DNA of 64,000 bases from Methylocystis sp. (GCA_022843405.1 JALHNQ010000001.1:61447-125446); one strand, 5' to 3'. Counted from the stretch's first letter, positions 24,525 to 34,268 are shown. Numbers and translations: made by a program. Notes: generated by a model from the letters alone, not told the origin.

Positions 24525-24962
24525 CTAGCGATCTTCAGCGCGCGCCAGCTCGCTGCGCAGCGCAGCCAGGATTTCCTCGACATAGAATGGTTTTTCGACC
24601 ATGGCGTGCTCAAGATACGCCTCGGGCAATCCCGCGCGCCCACAGCCCGTGGTGAAGATGAATGGGCAGCCGCGGGCGGCGAGCGCGTCGGCGACGGGAT
24701 CGATCTTTTCGTGCCCGATATTCACGTCGAGCAGCGCGAGGTCCACGCCGTCTTCGCGCGAAAGCCGAACCGCTTGTTCGACGCTGCGCGCCATCCCCGC
24801 GATAATCAAGCCGAATTCTGAAAGTGTCTCTTCAAGCGCCAGCGCGATATAAGGATCGTCTTCGACAATAAGCAGCCGTCGCCCGAGCAAAGGATCGCTC
24901 GCACGCTTGGTGTCATCGCTCGGGGCCACCGAGGATGTAAGGTCGGAGCTTGAAACCGACAT
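24525..24962 (-). CDS. Stand-alone receiver-domain response regulator
   Basis: A 145-residue protein with a single CheY-like receiver and no output domain. The acidic pocket is VEDDPYIA, the phosphoacceptor is Asp79 in LALLDVNIG, and the conserved Lys is in MVEKPFY. The ATG at 24962 starts it after a short polar tail; the frame upstream lacks domain signal. Such proteins usually pair with HWE/HisKA_2 kinases; no kinase is next to it. Confidence 0.85.
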   Translation of the reverse strand: MSVSSSDLTSSVAPSDDTKRASDPLLGRRLLIVEDDPYIALALEETLSEFGLIIAGMARSVEQAVRLSREDGVDLALLDVNIGHEKIDPVADALAARGCPFIFTTGCGRAGLPEAYLEHAMVEKPFYVEEILAALRSELARAEDR

Positions 24963-24994
24963 AGGTGAATGGTGGGGCGGATTCCCACAGTTGT

Positions 24995-25396
24995 CTAGCT
25001 TTCGCGGGGCGTCTTCGACGAATTTGCACACAACATGGCGAATGTCGCCCAAACTGCTAGAGCGCTCCAGCTTAAGATCGTCAGTCCGCCGCCGATCGGC
25101 GCGGCCAAAGGAAAAAGTTTCACCGTCAGAAAGACGCGCGCCGCAAGGTCCGCGGCGAACAGAGTCACCCCCGCTTGCAGCGCCAGGGCGATTGCGGCAA
25201 GCCAATTCGCCTCCCGTCGCGGGGTCACGCGTGTAAGCGCGGCGAGGCCGAGGCCGGCGGCGGCGTGAATCATGAGAAATTGGCTCGCCGACGCGAGAAA
25301 GGGACTCGAATCGACATGGGCCGCCGCGGCGGCGAGTGCGACGCCCGTCGCGCCTTGAACGGCGGCGACGGCGGCGATGAAAAAGGACAATCTCAA
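24995..25396 (-). CDS. DUF423 family small membrane protein
   Basis: A 133-residue integral membrane protein with four hydrophobic segments. The start FFIAAVAAVQGATGVALAA, the central ASQFLMIHAAAGLGL (His in a membrane segment) and VKLFPLAAPIGGGLTILSW are the DUF423 (YgdD/YwdK) pattern. The function of the family is unknown. Confidence 0.85.
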   Translation of the reverse strand: MRLSFFIAAVAAVQGATGVALAAAAAHVDSSPFLASASQFLMIHAAAGLGLAALTRVTPRREANWLAAIALALQAGVTLFAADLAARVFLTVKLFPLAAPIGGGLTILSWSALAVWATFAMLCANSSKTPRES

Positions 25397-25667
25397 CGGC
25401 GACTCCCTATCGGGCCTGCGGCCAAACGGGTCTTCCGGCTTCAGGCGTCGCCGCCAAAATACAGACGCCCGACGGAATGGACCAGTTCTTCAAGAAACCG
25501 ATCGCGTTCGACGCATTTTCTTGAATCGCTCGACCGATACCTCCGGCGAACGCCAGCCGCTCGCCTCCGCCGCCGTCGCGCCGCGAAGGCGTCCTCCACG
25601 AGGCGGCGCTCTCGCAAACAGGAACGCGCCCTCCTATATTGCCCCGGAGAATTGGCAGGAGCGCAGA

Positions 25668-26903
25668 ATGAGCGCAATGGGAGTCGTGATTTGTCTGGCG
25701 ATCGCCGCCTCGGCTGGCCTCGGCGTTTATTTGCGCTTGCGACAGATGGCGACGGTTGAGGCCAATCGCGATCGGGTGCCGCCGGATTTCGCGCTTGACG
25801 TGACGCTCGACGATCATCGCCGCGCCGCCGAATATACGATCGCGAAAACCGAGTTTTCCATCGTCGAAACGATTGTCGACGCCGCCATTTCAATTTTGTG
25901 GCTGGCGTTGGGGCTCGCGCCGCTCTATGCGGCGATCGCCGTCCTGGTCGAACCGGGCCTCCTGCGCAGCGTTCTGTTCGTTCTCGCCTTTGGCGTGATC
26001 GCCGGTTTGATCGACATGCCCTTCGCCGCCGCGCGGGCCTTTTGGCTGGAGGCGCGATTCGGCTTCAATCGCCTGACGCCGCGGAAGTTTCTCGTTGACC
26101 AGGCGAAGACCGGCGCTTTAGAAATCGCCGTTTCGGCGCCTTTGCTGTTCGGCATGTTCTGGCTGCTGCGCGCCGCGCCCGACACATGGTGGCTCTTCGC
26201 CTATGTCGCCTTCCTCGCCATAGCGGTCGCGATGTCCGTGATCTATCCGACCATCATCGTGCCGCTCTTCAATACATTCACGCCGCTCGAAGAGGGCGCG
26301 ATGAAGCAGCGGATGGAGGCGCTCCTCGCCAGATGCGGCTTCGAGTCGAAAGGGCTCTATGTGATGGACGCCTCGACGCGCTCCACGCATGGCAACGCTT
26401 ATTTCAGCGGTTTCGGCAAAGCCAAGCGCATCGTCTTCTTCGACACGCTGCTTGCGAAACATTCGCCTGACGAGATCGAGTCGATCCTCGCCCATGAGCT
26501 CGGCCACTTCAAATTCGGCCATATGCGGCAGATGCTGCTACAGGCGGCGGCGATCGCCTTCCTTGGTTTCGCCGTGCTGTGGCTGGCTTTCGGCTCCGAC
26601 GTCTTCGCCGGCTGGTTCGGACTGCCGAATGATCCGGGCATCGTCCTCGTCGCGCTGCTGCTGGCGCGCGAGCCGATCTCGCATGTCCTGTCGCCCTTGC
26701 TCGCCTGGCGGTCGCGCCGGGCGGAGTTCGAGGCCGACGCCTTCGCCCGCGATCTCGTCGGCAAGGAGCCGATGATCTCGGCGCTGACCCGGCTCACGCG
26801 CGACAACCTTGCGACGCTGACGCCCGACCCGCTCTACGCGACGTTTTATTTTTCGCATCCGCCCGTGCCGGTGCGGGTCGCGCAACTGCGCGCGACGGAG
26901 TAG
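25668..26903 (+). CDS. M48 family (Ste24/CAAX prenyl protease 1-like) membrane metalloprotease
   Basis: An inner-membrane zinc protease of the Ste24 type, proposed to process or degrade membrane proteins. The 411-residue product starts at the ATG at 25668, preceded by a CAGGAG site; the long open frame upstream is not protein-like. There are about six hydrophobic segments, the family signature SRSTHGNAYFSGFG-like (STRSTHGNAYFSG), the zinc motif HELGH at residues 276-280, and a third-ligand glutamate in EFEADAFA. The C-terminus has FYFSHPPVPVRV, the Ste24 SHP motif. Confidence 0.93.
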   Translation: MSAMGVVICLAIAASAGLGVYLRLRQMATVEANRDRVPPDFALDVTLDDHRRAAEYTIAKTEFSIVETIVDAAISILWLALGLAPLYAAIAVLVEPGLLRSVLFVLAFGVIAGLIDMPFAAARAFWLEARFGFNRLTPRKFLVDQAKTGALEIAVSAPLLFGMFWLLRAAPDTWWLFAYVAFLAIAVAMSVIYPTIIVPLFNTFTPLEEGAMKQRMEALLARCGFESKGLYVMDASTRSTHGNAYFSGFGKAKRIVFFDTLLAKHSPDEIESILAHELGHFKFGHMRQMLLQAAAIAFLGFAVLWLAFGSDVFAGWFGLPNDPGIVLVALLLAREPISHVLSPLLAWRSRRAEFEADAFARDLVGKEPMISALTRLTRDNLATLTPDPLYATFYFSHPPVPVRVAQLRATE

Positions 26904-26989
26904 GCGCACGCGGCGCCCGTCTGTTCGCCCTCGTTGGGTGCGATCGCGTTGATCCAAATCCAGCGGGCGCCGTCGGTGATCAGCTCGCG

Positions 26990-28354
26990 TCATTCAACGA
27001 CACGCGGAAGCGACATCTTGAAAGTCGCGCCTCCGCCGGGCGTATCCTCAACCCAAATTTTTCCCTTCAGCTTGGTGACGAGTTCCTTGGCGATTGCTAA
27101 GCCAAGCCCTGCGCCTGAGGCGCCTTCGCGCTTGCGCCAAAATGGTTCGAAAATCGACTGCCGATCCTCCACCGCTACTCCAGGGCCGTGATCGATCACC
27201 TCGATCGTCGCATTTTCGTCGACACGAACCACGACCGCGCCATGATCGGGCTCGGCATGTAGCGCGTTGTCGATCAGATTGGCGACGATAGCTTCTATCG
27301 CGCTTTTGTTGCCCTGAACCAGGACAGCGCTGGACGGGCCCAAATACTCAATTTCACGATTGTTGCGAATTGCAATCAGCGCAGCGTCATCGACCATTGC
27401 GCGCACCGATGCGGCAACATCCACGATTTCATCGAGAGGCAAGGACTGTTCTTCGGCGCGCGCCTCCGCGAGCAACTGTTGAATGATATGCGAGATTCGC
27501 TGAACATCTCGCTTGAGCTGGTTGTCGAAATTTGGTTCGCGCGGCGCGTCAAGGCGCGCGGCAAGCACGGCGACTGGCGTCCGCAACTCATGAGCGGCGT
27601 TGGCTGTAAAAAGCCGCTGCCTTCTCGTCCCGATATCTAACCTTTCGAGCGCTTGATTTATCGCACCGACAAGCGGCATCGCCTCGGTGGGGACGACGCT
27701 CAACGTCAACCGGTTGCCCAGAGTATCCATCTCGATGAGGGACGCTTCATGAGCGACTTGCCGAAGCGGCAGCAGCCCGTTTCGCACGGCGAACCACGCA
27801 GTCGCGGTTGAAAGTACGATCGCCATCGCGAAATAGGCGGCAAGCACTTTGATGTCGAACGCCCAGGCGTCGATCAGATCGTCCCACCGAAATTTCTGCC
27901 CATGCACCGCGACGTGCAGTCGTCCGAATGGCGTCTGCATCGGCGCCATGAAACCCTCCGGCGCAAAACTATCATCCTCGGGAAGCGCAAAATGAACATG
28001 TGTTGGACTGATGCCGACGACGGGAGTCAGAATGGAAACCAGCACCGGGTCTGACCCGGGCAGCGGTTGCTTGAATTTGTCAAACACGGCGACGCGCATG
28101 TGGGGCGCGCGACGTATCTCGGTTAGAAGTTCCTGCGTTGGCGTAATGCGGACAGTTCCGTCTCCGTCCGCGGCGAGCGCCGCGATCGCCTGCCGCTGCG
28201 CACGTGAAATCGCAAGGGAATCCCATGACGAAGGAAAGACGCCAATTCCCACCATCGACAGCGCGGTCGAAATGATCCACCCACAGAAAAAAGCAAACAA
28301 CTGAGCGAGTATAAGATATCCGACAACGCGCGGCGCGAGAGGCAGCGATTTCAT
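26990..28354 (-). CDS. Sensor histidine kinase
   Basis: A 454-residue membrane sensor kinase. Two transmembrane segments (about 10-36 and 168-190) enclose a periplasmic domain of about 130 residues. Then come HisKA with the phosphoacceptor His255 (AAHELRTPV), and HATPase_c with the N box NLIDNALHAE (Asn363) and G boxes DHGPGVAV and GAGLGLAIAK. No clear HAMP domain is visible. It overlaps its regulator by 4 bases. It is near, but divergent from, the TonB receptor locus; the stimulus may be a metal or envelope signal (inference). Confidence 0.95.
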   Translation of the reverse strand: MKSLPLAPRVVGYLILAQLFAFFCGWIISTALSMVGIGVFPSSWDSLAISRAQRQAIAALAADGDGTVRITPTQELLTEIRRAPHMRVAVFDKFKQPLPGSDPVLVSILTPVVGISPTHVHFALPEDDSFAPEGFMAPMQTPFGRLHVAVHGQKFRWDDLIDAWAFDIKVLAAYFAMAIVLSTATAWFAVRNGLLPLRQVAHEASLIEMDTLGNRLTLSVVPTEAMPLVGAINQALERLDIGTRRQRLFTANAAHELRTPVAVLAARLDAPREPNFDNQLKRDVQRISHIIQQLLAEARAEEQSLPLDEIVDVAASVRAMVDDAALIAIRNNREIEYLGPSSAVLVQGNKSAIEAIVANLIDNALHAEPDHGAVVVRVDENATIEVIDHGPGVAVEDRQSIFEPFWRKREGASGAGLGLAIAKELVTKLKGKIWVEDTPGGGATFKMSLPRVVE

Positions 28355-29028
28355 AATCCCTTCTCCGCGAGCAAGTAGCCTCTGCCGCGCACGGTATGAA
28401 TTTCCACGCGAGCGCCGAGTTCCGACAGTCTTCGGCGAAGTCGCGAAACAATCGTTTCAAGGGCCGTATCGCGCACGTCGTCTTCGTTTCCATAAATCTC
28501 GATAAGCAATGATTCTCGTGACGTTACTCTGCTAACTCTTTGCACGAGCGTTCTCAGCAGCATCATTTCTCGACGAGACAAATGGATGATCGAGCCATCG
28601 ATCGTTACGTCGTCGGTCTGCAGATCATAAGACAGGGCGCCGACGACAATGGGCGGGCGGGTCTCGCCGCCTGGCCGCCACAAACAGGCGCGGATACGCG
28701 CTACAAGCTCTTCGCCCTGAAAAGGCTTGGTCAAGTAATCATCGGCCCCGGCGTTGAGCCCGGATATTTTGTCGCTCAACGCATCCAACGCAGTCAACAT
28801 GATGACTCGAATGCCGGGATGCAGGTGTCTGGCCGCCTTCAAGATGGACGCCCCGTCGCCATCGGGCAATCTTCTGTCCAAGAGAAGTAAGTCATACGCT
28901 ACTTCACGAATCGCATGGAGCGCATCGGCGATTGTCGTGACGACGTCGATTTTGAAACCAGAGTGAGCAATTAGCGACGCCACCAGACGCGCCATCTCCT
29001 TCTCATCCTCGATCAGCAAGATCTTCAT
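28351..29028 (-). CDS. OmpR/PhoB-family response regulator
   Basis: A 225-residue regulator with an N-terminal receiver (acidic pair IEDEKE, phosphoacceptor Asp51 in LLLLDRRLPDG, Lys in YLTKPF) and a C-terminal winged-helix DNA-binding domain (LSRREMMLLRTLVQR ... VSRLRRRLSELG). It is first in the two-gene operon, with the kinase following by a 4-base overlap. The adjacent divergent region (29029-29289) is a candidate target promoter. Confidence 0.95.
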   Translation of the reverse strand: MKILLIEDEKEMARLVASLIAHSGFKIDVVTTIADALHAIREVAYDLLLLDRRLPDGDGASILKAARHLHPGIRVIMLTALDALSDKISGLNAGADDYLTKPFQGEELVARIRACLWRPGGETRPPIVVGALSYDLQTDDVTIDGSIIHLSRREMMLLRTLVQRVSRVTSRESLLIEIYGNEDDVRDTALETIVSRLRRRLSELGARVEIHTVRGRGYLLAEKGL

Positions 29029-29289
29029 CAGTTACGCTCCGTGCGGCGGCGAGCGCCTTGAGTCTGCGGTCCGCGCGAGAACCGTTCTATGATGGAAGCG
29101 CTTGGAAGATTCCGTTCCCGCTCGTCGCAGTGATTATTGATTCTACTTCGGAGGCCCGGCTGTGGCTAAATTGTCACAAACGGCGGAAATTGCCAGCATC
29201 AAGTCCATTGACAGGCTGTCGCAAGGTGACCTGACGTATCAAATGTCCCGGGAAAATCGTCGCCTCCAGACATCGATTTGGGACGGTCA

Positions 29290-29829
29290 ATGCGTCGGAA
29301 TCATCCGCTTGCTGAATTCAAAAAATCCGATCCGCTCCAGGCGGCTATCGGCTTTTCGATTCAGTTCGGCGCCCGCATTGGCCTTCGTGCATCGAAGCTT
29401 TTTTCCTGCAGGACTGATCGCAAGTCCTTGGCGGGGTTGTTACACTACCGTCTTCTAACTTTCTGTCTGCAGATTGCCGCCATCGCCCTCGTGCTGACGG
29501 TTGGTCCGCGCGCTGCGATCGAATCTCGTGAGTATCAGGCCGTCGGCAACAGCCTGATATCATCCACAGATATTGAGAACTGCAAGACGCAGGCAGGCGA
29601 CGAAGCCCCGGTGCATCCGCGACGTGCGCACGCCCAATGTTGCGTAACCTGTACCGCGGCGGGGCGCGACATTTTAACTTTTCTGATCGCAGGCATTTGC
29701 TTCGCCGGATATTGTTTTGCTCGTGCGGCCGAAGCATCCGTCGCCTATTTCACCCGTCGCGGATTCCTTCCTTCCGTCCTGGGGTGGGCCAGTAGTTGGT
29801 CGTCCCGCGCGCCTCCGGTGTTTTCCTGA
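29290..29829 (+). CDS. DUF2946-like small membrane/periplasmic protein
   Basis: A protein of about 179 residues with a hydrophobic N-terminal segment (LLTFCLQIAAIALVLTV), a Cys-rich patch HAQCCVTCTAAGRD, a second hydrophobic stretch and the characteristic C-terminal ending WSSRAPP. This Cys patch plus 'SRAPP' ending is the pattern I associate with DUF2946 proteins, which often sit beside TonB-dependent receptors and copper genes (recollection). The start is uncertain (ATG 29290 or TTG 29278). It is 80 bases upstream of the receptor gene on the same strand. Confidence 0.6.
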   Translation: MRRNHPLAEFKKSDPLQAAIGFSIQFGARIGLRASKLFSCRTDRKSLAGLLHYRLLTFCLQIAAIALVLTVGPRAAIESREYQAVGNSLISSTDIENCKTQAGDEAPVHPRRAHAQCCVTCTAAGRDILTFLIAGICFAGYCFARAAEASVAYFTRRGFLPSVLGWASSWSSRAPPVFS

Positions 29830-29909
29830 CCTGATCGCCTTTCCAAGGCAGGCTGCACCACTCTGACATCAATTCAGAATTGCGGTTCGCGCCGCATAAG
29901 GGGATTCTC

Positions 29910-32345
29910 ATGTCCGTCAACACTCTCTTGCGCGGCGTCTCCGCCGGCGCGGTCGCCCTCGTGTGCTGGTCGTCTATCGCCGAAGCGCAACAAAGTCTGC
30001 CCACGATTGATATCGGGTCCCGCACGACCGGAAAGCCCCAGCGCACACAGCTCTCGAGAGGCGCCTCGACGGGCGCCCCACAAGGCGCCGTCTCGCAACC
30101 ATCGGCGTCGCAGTCCGCGCCTCAGCCAATCCTGGGGATTCCGCGCCGGCAGGATAGCTACGTCGTCAAGACCACGTCCACCGCGACGAAGATGGCTATT
30201 CCGATGATCCAGCTTCCCGCATCGGTGAAGGTCGTGCCAGGGGAAGTGATCCAGGATCAGAGCGTCACCGACATCAAGGGCGCGCTCGAAAACGTCAGCG
30301 GCGTGCAAACGGCGCAGACGCAAGGCGGCAACGCCTCCTTCACCCGCATTCGCGGCTTCCAGACGCCGCGAATCTTCCGAAATGGACTATTGGCGGTGTC
30401 GCCGACCAACTTTACCGATTTCGGCACGTCGAACATTGAGAGAATCGAGGTGATGAAAGGGCCAGACGCGATGCTCTACGGACGCAGCGATCCTGGCGGA
30501 TTGATCAATCTAATAACGAAGCGCCCGGTCGTCGATCGCATCCACATGGTTCAGCAGCGCTTCGGCAAGTATAATGACTACTTCACCGAATGGGATCAGG
30601 CCGATTCATTGAACGCAGATAGATCTCTCTTCTATCGGTTCTCGGGCGGCTATTTGAACACCGGCGGATTTGTCGATTTCAGCCGCGCCGAACGCGTGCA
30701 TGTCAATCCGAGCGTCGCCTGGCATCCGGATGAGGATACGACCTTCGTGGCGGACGTGGAGTATTACAATCAGGACTATAAGCCCAATCTCGGCCTGACC
30801 ATCAATCCCTTCAATACCACGAGGCCGGCGGACGTTCCGGTTTCGCGCAACTTTGAAGGTCCGTACGTGCCGCTATCCAATAACAACAACGTCTTTGTCG
30901 GATCGGAGTTCACCCACCGGTTCAACGACATGTTCACGTTCAAGCAGCGCTTCCTGGCGGCGTTCCTGCATCATCACGACGCCTACTCCGGTCGTGACGA
31001 CATCGATGCGACAGGAAATGTCCTGAAAAATCCCTTCAGTCAGCAAAATGACTCGGACGTCTACGGAACCAATTTAGATCTGCTCGGGCATTTCGATTTT
31101 CTCGGCGCCCATCACGATACGTTGCTCGGATTCGACTATCAGCGCGTCCACTCGATATACGGCAATCAGGGGCGGTTTTTTCCGCCGAATCCGCTGTTCA
31201 CCGTCAATATGTACAATCCCTGGATAAGCAATGTCTATAACGCGATCCCTACCGCCTTTTATGACTGGCAACGCGTGTATGACCGGCCCCGATTTCTGAA
31301 TGACCGCCAGGCGAACCTCTCCAACCAGGAAGGCTTCTACTTCCAGGATCACATCACCCTTCTGGACGGGAAAGTGCATATTCTCGGCGGCGGTCGCTTT
31401 GACTGGTTCTGGCAAGGGCAGGCGAGAGGCTCCACCGGCGACTTAGCGGAATCATATATTTTCACTAATCCCTTGACCATCAATCCCGCCGCCATCGGAG
31501 ATCCTTTCTTACTTCAGGGCTTTGTTAATAATCGCCAGTACTCGTTCCTTGCGCCCACGCGTTTCGACATGGCCTTCAGTCCGCGCGTCGGATTGCTCGT
31601 TCAGCCTGTTCCCTGGGCGAGCTTCTACGGAAGCTGGACGCAGGCGTTCGGACCCAATGCAAACGGCTCCGTCGGGGTGGACAGCTTCAATCGGCCTTTC
31701 GCGCCGGGAAAGAGCGAACAGATCGAAATCGGCGCGAAGGCGGAATGGTTCGACGGACGGCTGCTGACGACCCTGGCGCTGTACAATCTCGTAAAGACGA
31801 ATATTCCCGTAAGGGACGTTGCATCGCTGGACCCGACCGCGTTCGTCCTGGTCGGCGCGGCGCGCAGCCGGGGCGTGGAACTCGACGCGACGGGGAAAAT
31901 TCTCGACAATCTCAGCCTGATTAGCAGCTTCACCTATCTGGACGCGCGCGTCACCCAGGACAATAATACCGATCCGGCCACCACCACGCTTGGACGCCGC
32001 CTGATTGGCGTGCCGCGCTATCAGGGCAGCTTCTGGGCGAAATGGGACATCAAGGAAATTGCCGAACTCGACGGATTCAGTGTCGGGTTTGGCGTGTTCG
32101 TCGTGGGCAACCGCCAGGGCGACGATCAGAGCACGTTCCAGTTGCCCGGCTATGTGCGGCTCGACGCAATGGCCGCCTATAAGCTCAAGGTTATGGGCAA
32201 CGACGTGACGGCGCAGCTCAATCTGCGAAACCTCGCCAACACCCGCTATTTCGAATCCGCGGACAACAACTTCTCCACGCCAAGATTCAATATCTATCCA
32301 GGCGCGCCGTTCAATGCGATGGGCACGATAAGAGTCGCGTTCTAA
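29910..32345 (+). CDS. TonB-dependent siderophore-type outer membrane receptor
   Basis: An outer-membrane gated channel for a metal chelate, powered by TonB. The 811-residue protein has a signal peptide ending near AEAQQ, a plug domain with DIKGALENVSGVQ, RIRGFQTPRIFRNG and the plug-end GPDAMLYGRSDPGGLINLITKRP, then a 22-strand barrel ending in FNAMGTIRVAF (terminal Phe). The plug wording is that of the ferrichrome/ferrioxamine FhuA-FpvA class. The start is ATG 29910 with an AAGGGG site. The ligand is not deducible. Confidence 0.95.
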   Translation: MSVNTLLRGVSAGAVALVCWSSIAEAQQSLPTIDIGSRTTGKPQRTQLSRGASTGAPQGAVSQPSASQSAPQPILGIPRRQDSYVVKTTSTATKMAIPMIQLPASVKVVPGEVIQDQSVTDIKGALENVSGVQTAQTQGGNASFTRIRGFQTPRIFRNGLLAVSPTNFTDFGTSNIERIEVMKGPDAMLYGRSDPGGLINLITKRPVVDRIHMVQQRFGKYNDYFTEWDQADSLNADRSLFYRFSGGYLNTGGFVDFSRAERVHVNPSVAWHPDEDTTFVADVEYYNQDYKPNLGLTINPFNTTRPADVPVSRNFEGPYVPLSNNNNVFVGSEFTHRFNDMFTFKQRFLAAFLHHHDAYSGRDDIDATGNVLKNPFSQQNDSDVYGTNLDLLGHFDFLGAHHDTLLGFDYQRVHSIYGNQGRFFPPNPLFTVNMYNPWISNVYNAIPTAFYDWQRVYDRPRFLNDRQANLSNQEGFYFQDHITLLDGKVHILGGGRFDWFWQGQARGSTGDLAESYIFTNPLTINPAAIGDPFLLQGFVNNRQYSFLAPTRFDMAFSPRVGLLVQPVPWASFYGSWTQAFGPNANGSVGVDSFNRPFAPGKSEQIEIGAKAEWFDGRLLTTLALYNLVKTNIPVRDVASLDPTAFVLVGAARSRGVELDATGKILDNLSLISSFTYLDARVTQDNNTDPATTTLGRRLIGVPRYQGSFWAKWDIKEIAELDGFSVGFGVFVVGNRQGDDQSTFQLPGYVRLDAMAAYKLKVMGNDVTAQLNLRNLANTRYFESADNNFSTPRFNIYPGAPFNAMGTIRVAF

Positions 32346-32385
32346 TCGGATCGGCGACGGCGGCGCTCGGGCGTCGACCCGCGTT

Positions 32386-33276
32386 CTAGGCGAGCCAGTC
32401 TCGGGCGGACTCCAGAATGGTCACGACGCCCGCGTGCTTGATCTTTCTTTGCGCCGTGATCGCATAGAAGCGCTCGCTTACGCCTTTTAACGCAGCGATA
32501 TATTTGACGCCATATTGATGCTCGACTTGAGCGCCAACGGCCGTCGGCGCCATGAAGACGCCGGCGCCGGCAGCCCCGAACGTCTTCAGCAAGGCGCTGT
32601 CCTCTATTTCCGCGACGATTTTCGGAAAGAGACTGTTGGCGTCCAGCCATTGATCGATCGAACGGCGCAACGCGGTATTCGAGGTCGGCAGCAAGAGCGG
32701 CGCGCCATCGAGGCAACGCGGGAAATTCTTCCGATAGCGTTGGTGCAATTCAGGGACTGCAAAGGCCGCCACACCGCATTCGCCGATCGGATGATTGTAG
32801 ATACGCGCATCCGCGCCGCCGGTCGCCGGCCAGTCCGAGAGAACGAGATCGACTCCGTGCACTGGCAGTTCGGCCAGCAGGCGCTCCGTCTTGTCCTCAT
32901 GACAAATGACCTGATTATTCGCAGCGAGCGCAGGTTCGAGCAGACGATAAACGATGAGTTTGGGCAGGGCGTTTGAGACGCCGACGCTCAGTCTCACGCT
33001 GAGCGGCCCCGCATGGCCCTTTAAGGCGCTGCCGAGTTCACGGCCGATCGAGAATATTTCGTCGGCGTAATTGAACACGGTGCGACCAGTTTCCGTCATC
33101 ACCAGATTGCGGCCCTCCTTGCGGAAAAGCTGCGCGCCGATCGAATCCTCGAACACAGCGATCTGGCCGCTGATCGTCGGCTGCGCCAATCCGAGTTTTT
33201 CGCTCGCGCGAGTGACGCTTCCCTCCCGCGCGACGTTCCAGAAGTAGAAGAGGTGCTGATAGTTGAGACGTTCCAT
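32386..33276 (-). CDS. LysR-family regulator (NhaR-like)
   Basis: A 296-residue LysR regulator. The N-terminal winged helix (YQHLFYFWNVAREGSVTRAS ... LAQPTISGQI) is the NhaR-type variant, and the C-terminal periplasmic-binding-like domain starts around residue 90. It is divergently placed against the carbonic anhydrase/SulP genes with 128 bases between it and the first open frame. The arrangement suggests it controls those genes, with a CO2/bicarbonate- or pH/ion-related cue (inference). Confidence 0.92.
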   Translation of the reverse strand: MERLNYQHLFYFWNVAREGSVTRASEKLGLAQPTISGQIAVFEDSIGAQLFRKEGRNLVMTETGRTVFNYADEIFSIGRELGSALKGHAGPLSVRLSVGVSNALPKLIVYRLLEPALAANNQVICHEDKTERLLAELPVHGVDLVLSDWPATGGADARIYNHPIGECGVAAFAVPELHQRYRKNFPRCLDGAPLLLPTSNTALRRSIDQWLDANSLFPKIVAEIEDSALLKTFGAAGAGVFMAPTAVGAQVEHQYGVKYIAALKGVSERFYAITAQRKIKHAGVVTILESARDWLA

Positions 33277-33404
33277 GAATTTGATCCATAGGTTTTATCG
33301 ATGTAACTAATTTATATATCCTAATTTTCAATCTCAATCCCCTGCGCCATGTTGAAAACGTCAGCGTCGCAGCGCTCGACGCGTCTTGAACAGGAGAACG
33401 GTCA

Positions 33405-33590
33405 ATGGCGCACAACTTCGCACTCGCCGCGCTTGCTTTGGCTGGAGCCATGGCGTCACCCGGAATCGCGCCCGGACGTATGGATGGCGCGCCCGGACAC
33501 TGCTTGCTCTGCGAGCTTTTGCCCGAATCGCGACGGCGCCGCGCAGAAGCGGATTGCCGGCGTGATCTTGACAGCAGGCATAGCCAATAG
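33405..33590 (+). CDS. Possible small exported peptide upstream of carbonic anhydrase
   Basis: A 61-codon frame with a good AGGAGA site 8 bases before ATG 33405. The first 20 residues are signal-peptide-like (NFALAALALAGAMAS); the rest is Arg-rich with a CLLC motif and looks poor as a folded protein. Its stop codon overlaps the ribosome binding site of the carbonic anhydrase gene (TAGGAG), so it may act as a leader peptide, or be a frameshifted remnant. Confidence 0.35.
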   Translation: MAHNFALAALALAGAMASPGIAPGRMDGAPGHCLLCELLPESRRRRAEADCRRDLDSRHSQ

Positions 33591-33599
33591 GAGATCAAA

Positions 33600-34268
33600 A
33601 TGCAGCGGTTGATCGAAGGTCTACACCACTTCCAGTCACAGGTGTTCGGCAGTCAGCGCGAATTGTTTGAGCGCCTTGCCAAAGGTCAGGCGCCGGAGAC
33701 GCTGTTCATCACCTGCGCCGATTCCCGCATCGACCCATGCCTGCTCACCCAATCGGCGCCTGGCGACCTTTTCATTTTGCGTAACGCCGGCAATCTCGTG
33801 CCGCCTTACGGCGCGGTGCGCGGCGGCGAAGCGGCGACGATCGAATTCGCGATCGCGGGCCTGGGCGTCAAGGACATCATCGTCTGCGGCCATTCGCATT
33901 GCGGGGCGATGAAAGGCTTGCTCGATCCGCCGCCGGCAGCAGCTTTTCCCGCGCTGAGCGACTGGCTGTCGCACGCTGAGGCAACGAGGCGAATCATGCT
34001 GGAAAAATACGGCGACAGAACCGGCGCCGAACGGCTCAACGTGGCCATCCAGGAGAATGTGCTCGCGCAGCTCGAGAACCTGCGCACCCACCCGGTCGTC
34101 GCCTCTGCGCTCGCGCAAGACAAACTGAGGCTGCATGGCTGGGTCTACAAGATCGAAACCGGCGATGTCTTTGTCTACGACCCCGCCACTCGCCAATTCG
34201 CGCTCGCGCCGACGCCGTCGGATTTGCCCGCACGAGAAGAGAAAGCGCGGGTCAGCCTCGGCGTTTGA
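33600..34268 (+). CDS. Beta-class carbonic anhydrase
   Basis: Interconverts CO2 and bicarbonate in the cytosol. The 222-residue protein shows the beta-class zinc site: Cys39 with the Asp41-Arg43 dyad (CADSRID), His98 and Cys101 (GHSHCGA). RNAGN and the C-terminal GWVYKIETGDVFVYD are family hallmarks. An AGGAG site precedes ATG 33600. It is followed 47 bases later by a SulP transporter, a recurring pair in proteobacteria. Confidence 0.96.
   Translation: MQRLIEGLHHFQSQVFGSQRELFERLAKGQAPETLFITCADSRIDPCLLTQSAPGDLFILRNAGNLVPPYGAVRGGEAATIEFAIAGLGVKDIIVCGHSHCGAMKGLLDPPPAAAFPALSDWLSHAEATRRIMLEKYGDRTGAERLNVAIQENVLAQLENLRTHPVVASALAQDKLRLHGWVYKIETGDVFVYDPATRQFALAPTPSDLPAREEKARVSLGV

Noticed and set aside
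29162-29458. 98-codon frame starting at GTG 29162
   Set aside because: Overlaps the DUF2946-like gene in another frame and lacks its Cys patch and SRAPP ending; no strong ribosome site.
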